Of a stretch of 16,730 nucleotides of DNA, positions 12,317 to 16,730 are shown piece by piece. A program made the translations under genes and the position numbers. Positions within the stretch are counted from its first letter, which is position 1. Every line of letters begins with the position of its first letter. Below the pieces are notes generated by a model. The model was not told the origin of the DNA and did not search any database. It was given only the letters and a program-made list of their open reading frames with translations. Origin of the DNA: Nanobdellota archaeon (lineage in GTDB: Archaea > Nanobdellota > Nanobdellia > Pacearchaeales > GW2011-AR1); the NCBI GenBank assembly GCA_018816205.1, contig JAHIWJ010000175.1, positions 1 to 16,730 of the forward strand, written 5' to 3'.

Positions 12317-12701
12317 AAAACGAAGAAAGAAGACAAGATTTAGAGGCACACACACCCACGGCCGTGGTTTTAAAAAGAAAGCCCGTGGATCTGGGCATCG
12401 TGGCGGAGTTGGAAGAGCCGGAACCGGAAAAAGAGCAGACCACAAGAAAGACCTAATCAAATATCCCTTCGGAAAAGACAAGGTGTTGAGAAAAAAGCTT
12501 GTCAAAAAATTAAAAACAATAAACCTCCGTCAAATCCAGGAAGACTTCGATATAGGGAAAGAGATAATTCTCAATGGATACAAAGTCCTCTCCGTCGGAG
12601 AAGTCAAGAAAAAATTGCACATCACAGCATCTGCGTTTTCACAATCCGCAATAGACAAAGTTAAAAATGCTGGCGGAGATATAACTGTAAAAAAGGCTTA
12701 A
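12303..12701 (+). CDS. rpl15: 50S ribosomal protein L15 (uL15)
   Basis: Large-subunit assembly protein. The archaeal start region KKRRKKTRFRGTHTHGRGFK and GSGHRGGVGRAGTGK (Gly/Arg/His-rich, threading into rRNA), then VLSVGEVKKKLHITASAFSQSA, identify it. At 132 residues it is slightly short. The frame is open from an ATG at 12267, but that lies deep in the zinc-ribbon gene. GGAGG (12287-12291) is best spaced (11 bases) for ATG 12303; ATG 12309 is also possible and ATG 12294 is too close. Overlap with the upstream gene is therefore 14 bases. secY follows after one base. Confidence 0.93.
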   Translation: MTMNKKRRKKTRFRGTHTHGRGFKKKARGSGHRGGVGRAGTGKRADHKKDLIKYPFGKDKVLRKKLVKKLKTINLRQIQEDFDIGKEIILNGYKVLSVGEVKKKLHITASAFSQSAIDKVKNAGGDITVKKA

Positions 12702-12702
12702 A

Positions 12703-14103
12703 ATGGCTTTAGCCCTAAAAAACATACTGTACAACCTCCCAGAGGTTAGAAAACCAACTGAAAAGAAGTTGAGCTTTAACGTAAAGTTAAAGTGGACAAT
12801 CATAATTTTAGTTGCCTTTTTTGTTATGGCAAATATTGGTCTCTATGGCCTCTCAACTAACGCACTCGGTAACTTGGAATTTCTTCAGGTCATTCTTGCT
12901 TCACAATTTGGAACAATCATCAGTCTAGGTATCGGCCCGATTGTCACCTCTTCAATCATTCTTCAGCTTCTAGTCGGATCAGGGATATTAAATATAGACA
13001 CAAAAACCGACGAAGGAAAGAAATATTTTCAAGGCCTGCAAAAAATCGGCGTAATCTTTTTCATTGTCTTTGAAGCAATAATCTATGTTGTCATGGGCGG
13101 ACTACAGCCTGAAGCCACTCTTGCATGGGGCACCCAAATTTTGATACTTCAATTAGTTCTAGGCGGTCTTGCCATCATGTTTATGGACGAAGTAGTCCAA
13201 AAATGGGGCTTTGGTTCAGGCGTCTCACTATTTATCGTAGCTGGAGTAGCCTGGAGTCTTTTCAACGGTCTTTTCCAGTTCATTGACGCTGCCGGCGCAA
13301 ATTGCTTAGCAGACTTCTCCGGAACTCCGTGCGTAGGTAACGTCCTCGTTATAATCCAGTCAGTTATCAACGGAGCGCCAACAGAAGCGCTCTCATCAAT
13401 CGCGGCAATTGTCGCAACCGCCGCGATTTTCCTCGGAGTGGTATGGGCGCAGGCACTCAAAATCGAGATTCCATTGTCCTACGAAAGACTAAGAGGTTAC
13501 GGCATAAAGTGGCCACTAGCATTCTTCTATTCCAGCGTCATCCCAGTCATTTTAGTTTCAGCTCTTTCTGCAAACCTCCAGCTTTTCGGCAATTTGCTCC
13601 AAAACTGGCTCGGACACCCAACCTTTCTCGGGACATTCTCGAACGGACAACCTATCGCCGGACTATCCTTTTGGATTGGTAGCACAAACATCGTCGAAGC
13701 AATAATAAGAGGAAGTTTCCAAACAGTGTTCATTTGGCAGACATTATTCCACGTCTTATTCTACATGACCTTCGCAGCAATCTTCGCAGTATTCTGGGTC
13801 AAAACTTCCGGAATGGACGAATCAAGTCAGGCAAAAAATATAATCTCATCTGGCTTGCAGATCCCAGGATTCAGAAAAGACCCTAGAGTGCTCGAATCCA
13901 TATTAAAGAGGTACATTATGCCCCTGACGATAATGGGCGGCCTGGCCATTGGTTTCTTAGGCTCGATTGCTAACGTTATTGGCGCAATGACCGGCGGAAC
14001 TTCAATCCTCTTGGCAGTTATGATTATGTATCAACTTTACACAAGCATCGCACAACAGCACGCAGTCGACATGCATCCAGCACTAAGGAAGTTTATGGGA
14101 TAA
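12703..14103 (+). CDS. secY: Protein translocase subunit SecY (Sec61 alpha)
   Basis: Channel subunit of the membrane translocon, exporting and inserting proteins. At 466 residues it has the expected set of about ten membrane segments, the first at roughly 31-50. Conserved parts are GTIISLGIGPIVTSSIIL around 70-87 near the plug, the sequence WGFGSGVSLFI at 168-178, the cytosolic loop LSYERLRGYGIKWPLAFFY, and late GFLGSIANVIGAMTGGTSIL in the last membrane segments. A pair of Cys (201 and 210) lies in the loop after the 168-195 segment, apparently external. It ends the r-protein operon, one base after rpl15. adk, the usual next gene in many archaea, is missing. Confidence 0.97.
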   Translation: MALALKNILYNLPEVRKPTEKKLSFNVKLKWTIIILVAFFVMANIGLYGLSTNALGNLEFLQVILASQFGTIISLGIGPIVTSSIILQLLVGSGILNIDTKTDEGKKYFQGLQKIGVIFFIVFEAIIYVVMGGLQPEATLAWGTQILILQLVLGGLAIMFMDEVVQKWGFGSGVSLFIVAGVAWSLFNGLFQFIDAAGANCLADFSGTPCVGNVLVIIQSVINGAPTEALSSIAAIVATAAIFLGVVWAQALKIEIPLSYERLRGYGIKWPLAFFYSSVIPVILVSALSANLQLFGNLLQNWLGHPTFLGTFSNGQPIAGLSFWIGSTNIVEAIIRGSFQTVFIWQTLFHVLFYMTFAAIFAVFWVKTSGMDESSQAKNIISSGLQIPGFRKDPRVLESILKRYIMPLTIMGGLAIGFLGSIANVIGAMTGGTSILLAVMIMYQLYTSIAQQHAVDMHPALRKFMG

Positions 14104-14111
14104 TTTAAATA
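14104..14111 (+). promoter_or_regulatory. Possible TATA box before the DUF106 gene
   Basis: The 41 bases between secY and the next gene contain TTTAAATA-like sequence right after the secY stop, about 35 bases before ATG 14145. This would give a start of transcription about 10 bases upstream of that ATG. A second AT-rich stretch (TTTATAAAG, about 14127-14135) is too close to the ATG. No SD precedes ATG 14145. The match is short and the region is AT-rich, so read-through from the r-protein operon is equally possible. Confidence 0.3.
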
Positions 14112-14144
14112 ACCATTTTCCCAATTTTATAAAGAGATGATTAA

Positions 14145-14669
14145 ATGAAATCTATGAACAAACTCCTGCTTGTAATGGGCCTAAGCCTCCTAATCGCTTT
14201 CTACTGGCAAAGCCTCTCCTTTATCCGTGTCCCAGTCCATTCTGTTTTAGACCCTACCATGGGCGCCCTCCTAAATTGGAATCCTAATGTGGGAATGATT
14301 CTCGTCGCCGCAATAATCGGTTTGATAGTTATTCTCCTTCAAAAATATACAACCGACCAAGAAACACTGAGAGCAATCAAAAAAGAGCAAAAATTGCTGC
14401 AAGAAGAAATGAAAAAGCACAAACATGACCAAGAAAAATTCCTTGAGCTGAACAAAAAACAACTCGAACTCTTGCCTAAAACTATGGACATCACTCTTCG
14501 CCCGGTAATTTACACCTCAATTCCAATAATCCTCCTCTTTAGATGGTTCAACGATTATTTTGCCACAAACCCGATAAAAGTCTTCGGATTTCTAAGTTGG
14601 ATTTGGGCATACCTGATATTCAGCATAATCTTCACATCAATATTCAGAAAAGTGTTTAAAGTTGCTTAA
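14145..14669 (+). CDS. DUF106 membrane protein (EMC3/Get1/YidC-like insertase family)
   Basis: Archaeal members of this family are related to EMC3, TMCO1 and Get1, and are thought to help insert membrane proteins beside SecYEG. The 174 residues hold hydrophobic segments at about 6-21, 49-66, 121-134 and 147-167. A charged, probably coiled-coil stretch at 68-110 (rich in KKEQ, EEMKKHK and QEKFLELNKK) lies between the second and third. The motif TLRPVIYTSIPIILLFRWF and the amphipathic coiled coil are typical of DUF106. Start at ATG 14145 gives MKSM; ATG 14154 is an alternative. Position after secY is common in archaea, though adk normally lies between. Confidence 0.85.
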   Translation: MKSMNKLLLVMGLSLLIAFYWQSLSFIRVPVHSVLDPTMGALLNWNPNVGMILVAAIIGLIVILLQKYTTDQETLRAIKKEQKLLQEEMKKHKHDQEKFLELNKKQLELLPKTMDITLRPVIYTSIPIILLFRWFNDYFATNPIKVFGFLSWIWAYLIFSIIFTSIFRKVFKVA

Positions 14670-14681
14670 CGTTCTCTTTAG

Positions 14682-15089
14682 ATGGTTGTTAAAGAAATTC
14701 TACAAAGAGAACTTAAATCTTCAGCCTTAATTAGAGTCATCCTACAAAATACGAAGTCAAAGATAATCCAAGATAATAACAAAACCATTTATTGTTCGGT
14801 TTATTATAACTTTAAAGGTTTGTTCAGAAAAGACAGCGAAGAAACAAAAAAGTTCGGCAAAAAAATCTGTGATGCGGTTAAATCCAAATTAAAAAATCAT
14901 GGTTTTTTCACAAGCGATGAGCTCCCAAACTATGGTGTTTCTGAACGAGATTTAGAATTAATTAAACAAGAACTGCAACCAGATGACAATGACCTAATTA
15001 TCCTCTTCGCTTATCAAAAAGAAGAAGCACAAAAAACAAAAGACCTGCTCAATCGATTATTAATAGACAATGCTCCTAATGTCATTTAA
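14682..15089 (+). CDS. Stand-alone GAD domain, related to the GAD region of GatE
   Basis: 135 residues that align from memory only with the internal GAD domain of archaeal GatE, the Glu-tRNA(Gln) amidotransferase subunit. Matching positions are NTKSKII (23-29), FKGLF (44-48), a middle helix FGKKICDAVKSK, and the hallmark SDELPNYGVSE (78-88), then DDNDLIILFA. This domain binds the tRNA side in GatE and AspRS. The catalytic amidotransferase part and the C-terminal tail are both absent, and the upstream neighbour is unrelated. It is thus either a separate RNA-binding adaptor or a relic. The frame is intact. Start ATG 14682 is 12 bases after the DUF106 gene with no SD. Its stop overlaps the convergent stop of the exonuclease gene. 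Confidence 0.62.
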   Translation: MVVKEILQRELKSSALIRVILQNTKSKIIQDNNKTIYCSVYYNFKGLFRKDSEETKKFGKKICDAVKSKLKNHGFFTSDELPNYGVSERDLELIKQELQPDDNDLIILFAYQKEEAQKTKDLLNRLLIDNAPNVI

Positions 15090-15850
15090 CTAACTTTGAT
15101 ATTTAATAAAATCGGGCAATGATCTGAACCGAGAACATCTTTCAGTATCTCGCTGTTCTTTAGTTTATCCTTTAATTTATCGCTTACAACAAGGTAATCT
15201 ATTCGCCACCCAATATTTCTCTCTCGGGCATTATTCCGATAAGTCCACCAAGTGTAATTTCCCCCTTCTTTGGTGAACTCTCTGAAACTATCTACAAACC
15301 CTTCTTTGAGAAGGTTGTCAAACCATTCTCGTTCCACCTCGGTAAATCCAGCATTCTTCATATTCTGTTTAGGGTTCCTAAGATCCACTTCTTTGTGGGC
15401 AACGTTAAAATCCGCAGCAATGACCACAGGTTTCTTCCGCTCCAAACTCTTAGCAAATTTCAAAAACAAATCATTAAATCTTAGTTTAAAATCTAACCTC
15501 TTTAGTTCTCTGTTCGCGTGCGGGAAATAAGCATTAACAAGAAAGAATTTATCAAACTCCAAACAAATAACTCTTGCCTCTTCGTCTATTGCTTCATCCC
15601 CCATTCCCAATTTTACAGATAGAGGTCTCACTCTGGTCAAAACAGCCACGCCGCTATAACCCTTTCTAGTAGGCACATTGTTGTATAACTCATATCCTTC
15701 GATGTTTCTTAGCCCATCGGGAATCTTACCATTAGACGCCTTAACTTCTTGGAAGCAATAAACTTCAAATCTAGTATTGCCAATGAAATCCAAGAGCCCT
15801 TTTTTGAAACAAGCATTAATCCCTGCAACGTTCCAAGAAGATATTTTCAT
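15086..15850 (-). CDS. xth: Exonuclease III family AP endonuclease
   Basis: Repairs DNA at abasic sites, and trims 3' ends (EEP superfamily, Mg-dependent). All catalytic positions of the family are visible in the 254 residues: N7 in SWNVAGI, E35 in QEVK, Y108 in NAYFPHA, D147 and N149 in ADFNVAH, and D243-H244 in GSDHCPIL, with D218 in GWRIDYLVVS. Other family marks are GYSGVAVL and RKKPVVIAADFN. Length is normal. Its stop codon overlaps the end of the + strand GAD-domain gene. The ATG lies 25 bases from a TATA box (15871-15880), so the mRNA is probably leaderless and separately controlled from the proteasome gene 38 bases upstream. Confidence 0.95.
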   Translation of the reverse strand: MKISSWNVAGINACFKKGLLDFIGNTRFEVYCFQEVKASNGKIPDGLRNIEGYELYNNVPTRKGYSGVAVLTRVRPLSVKLGMGDEAIDEEARVICLEFDKFFLVNAYFPHANRELKRLDFKLRFNDLFLKFAKSLERKKPVVIAADFNVAHKEVDLRNPKQNMKNAGFTEVEREWFDNLLKEGFVDSFREFTKEGGNYTWWTYRNNARERNIGWRIDYLVVSDKLKDKLKNSEILKDVLGSDHCPILLNIKVS

Positions 15851-15870
15851 AAAAACATAAAGAACCTGAG

Positions 15871-15880
15871 TTATAAATAC
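15871..15880 (-). promoter_or_regulatory. TATA box for the exonuclease III gene (leaderless)
   Basis: On the - strand GTATTTATAA occupies 15880-15871 in the 37-base gap between the proteasome stop and the exonuclease ATG. The centre is about 25 bases before the A of the ATG at 15850, exactly the archaeal TATA-to-start distance for a transcript beginning at the start codon. No SD precedes that ATG, which fits a leaderless mRNA. The match to the archaeal TATA consensus is good. Confidence 0.6.
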
Positions 15881-15887
15881 TTTACAA

Positions 15888-16613
15888 TCACTTTACATAC
15901 TTCTTCAACTGATCGCCCTGAAGTCTCTCGAGTTTTTCATCGGAAAGTTTGACATACCCGACCTCAAACCTCCCCAAATCAAAATTCTTGCCCAAAACGT
16001 CCTTAAATATTTTCAATCCAAATTTAATTGCATCTTCAGTCGACATATCTTCTCTAAAATCTTTTCTTAAAACCTCTTTAATCCGCTCATCGTTCTCTCC
16101 AATTGCATTTGCCTTGTATGCAAAGAAATTTCCAGTAACATCAGAGGTGTACAAGTGACACTTACCCTTATTAACTCCCGCAAGCATAACTGCCAGCCCA
16201 AACGGTCTTGCCCCGCCATACTGAGTAAACGCCTGTTGCCTGTCAGCAATCATCCGAATGATTGTAATTGGTTCAGCAGGACTTCCATAGGTGACCCTGT
16301 TCTGCTGTGCAACAACCTGCGCACTATCCATCAAGATTCTTGCGTCTGCCAGCATGCCAGCAAACGAAGCCATTATATGGTGGTCTATTTCAAAAATCTT
16401 ATGTGCCGACTCAGGCGAGATAAGCTTGTCCCTAATCCTTTTATCAGCGATGATAACAACGCCCTCTTTGCAAACCAAGCCGATGCTCGCACTTCCAAGT
16501 CGAACAGTTTTCTCTGCATACTCTACCTGCAGCAGATGACCGTCCGGCGAAAACATAGTCGCGGCTCTATCATAACCCATCACCTGATGCTGCATTTCCG
16601 ATGGCATTTCCAT
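15888..16613 (-). CDS. psmA: 20S proteasome subunit alpha
   Basis: Forms the outer gate rings of the archaeal 20S proteasome, which with beta subunits and an AAA+ ATPase degrades proteins. The 241-residue product has the gating helix region with Y14-D15-R16 and FSPDGHLLQVEYA at 21-33, then GVVIIADKRI, HKIFEIDHHIMASFAGMLADARIL and the hallmark TQYGGARPFG. These are all alpha-type marks; no N-terminal Thr nucleophile is present. Start 16613 is favoured by AGGAG (16619-16623) 5-6 bases before it, although later Met codons (residues 3, 7, 12) exist. No other proteasome or exosome gene is next to it. Confidence 0.97.
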   Translation of the reverse strand: MEMPSEMQHQVMGYDRAATMFSPDGHLLQVEYAEKTVRLGSASIGLVCKEGVVIIADKRIRDKLISPESAHKIFEIDHHIMASFAGMLADARILMDSAQVVAQQNRVTYGSPAEPITIIRMIADRQQAFTQYGGARPFGLAVMLAGVNKGKCHLYTSDVTGNFFAYKANAIGENDERIKEVLRKDFREDMSTEDAIKFGLKIFKDVLGKNFDLGRFEVGYVKLSDEKLERLQGDQLKKYVK

Positions 16614-16618
16614 TTTTT

Positions 16619-16662
16619 TCTCCTAAGAATGATACTTTGATAATAACTCATGCGTTTTTAAG
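16619..16662 (-). promoter_or_regulatory. Promoter region and SD of the proteasome alpha gene
   Basis: On the - strand AGGAG (16623-16619) forms an SD just before ATG 16613. An AT-rich box CTTAAAAA (16662-16655) lies about 45 bases before the ATG, placing a transcript start near 16632 with a short leader that contains the SD. The SD is clear; the TATA assignment is moderate because the whole region is AT-rich. Confidence 0.45.
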
Positions 16663-16730
16663 TTTTACTGAATAACGGCGTTGTCCCAAATGAAACCATT
16701 TCAATTTTGAAAAATAAAAAAAGCTGAATC

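Noticed and set aside
16689..16701. Inverted repeat TGAAA-CCA-TTTCA upstream of the proteasome gene
   Set aside because: Arms are only 5 bases in AT-rich sequence; expected by chance, and too far from the ATG to call an operator.
16663..16730. A further gene or RNA at the right edge
   Set aside because: The 68 bases hold no start-supported frame or recognisable RNA; likely upstream intergenic DNA.

Overview
The window is a long archaeal ribosomal-protein superoperon on the + strand (1-14103). It runs from the 3' part of rpl3 through L4, L23, L2, S19, L22, S3, L29, aIF1, S17, L14, L24, S4e, L5, S14, S8, L6, L32e, L19e, L18, S5, L30 and L15 to secY. S4e, L32e, L19e, a SUI1-type aIF1 and an archaeal 20S proteasome alpha subunit identify the source as an archaeon. 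Very tight packing, Lys-rich r-proteins with extra charged tails, the loss of adk next to secY and of the RNase P subunit next to aIF1, and a DUF106/EMC3-like gene after secY suggest a small-genome DPANN-type lineage such as Pacearchaeota or Woesearchaeota. The lineage is an inference.

Almost all junctions are ATGA or TAATG overlaps, or gaps of a few bases, usually with a Shine-Dalgarno (SD) sequence inside the end of the upstream gene. Ribosomal subunit synthesis, start-codon selection (aIF1), membrane protein export (SecY) and probably insertion (DUF106) are therefore encoded as one unit.

The unusual feature is five small unrecognised genes lodged between otherwise canonical neighbours: L3/L4 (598-831), L23/L2 (1849-2223), S17/L14 (5702-5920), L14/L24 (6347-6604) and S14/S8 (8401-8727). 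Each is fitted to within a base or a few bases of the flanking stop and start codons. Each carries an SD-like sequence at its 3' end that serves the next r-protein. As a group they are Arg-rich rather than Lys-rich, and three of them use TTA for Leu far more than the r-protein genes do. They look like later additions with a different history, kept in frame with operon translation. A sixth small gene, a rubredoxin-like zinc ribbon between L30 and L15 (12122-12316), has host-like codon use.

Downstream (14104-15089) lie the DUF106/EMC3-like membrane protein and a 135-residue protein that resembles only the GAD domain of GatE, the archaeal Glu-tRNA(Gln) amidotransferase subunit. On the - strand, converging on it, are an exonuclease III/AP endonuclease with a TATA box placed for a leaderless mRNA, and the proteasome alpha subunit with its own SD and possible promoter. 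No rRNA, tRNA, CRISPR array, insertion sequence or long repeat was seen.
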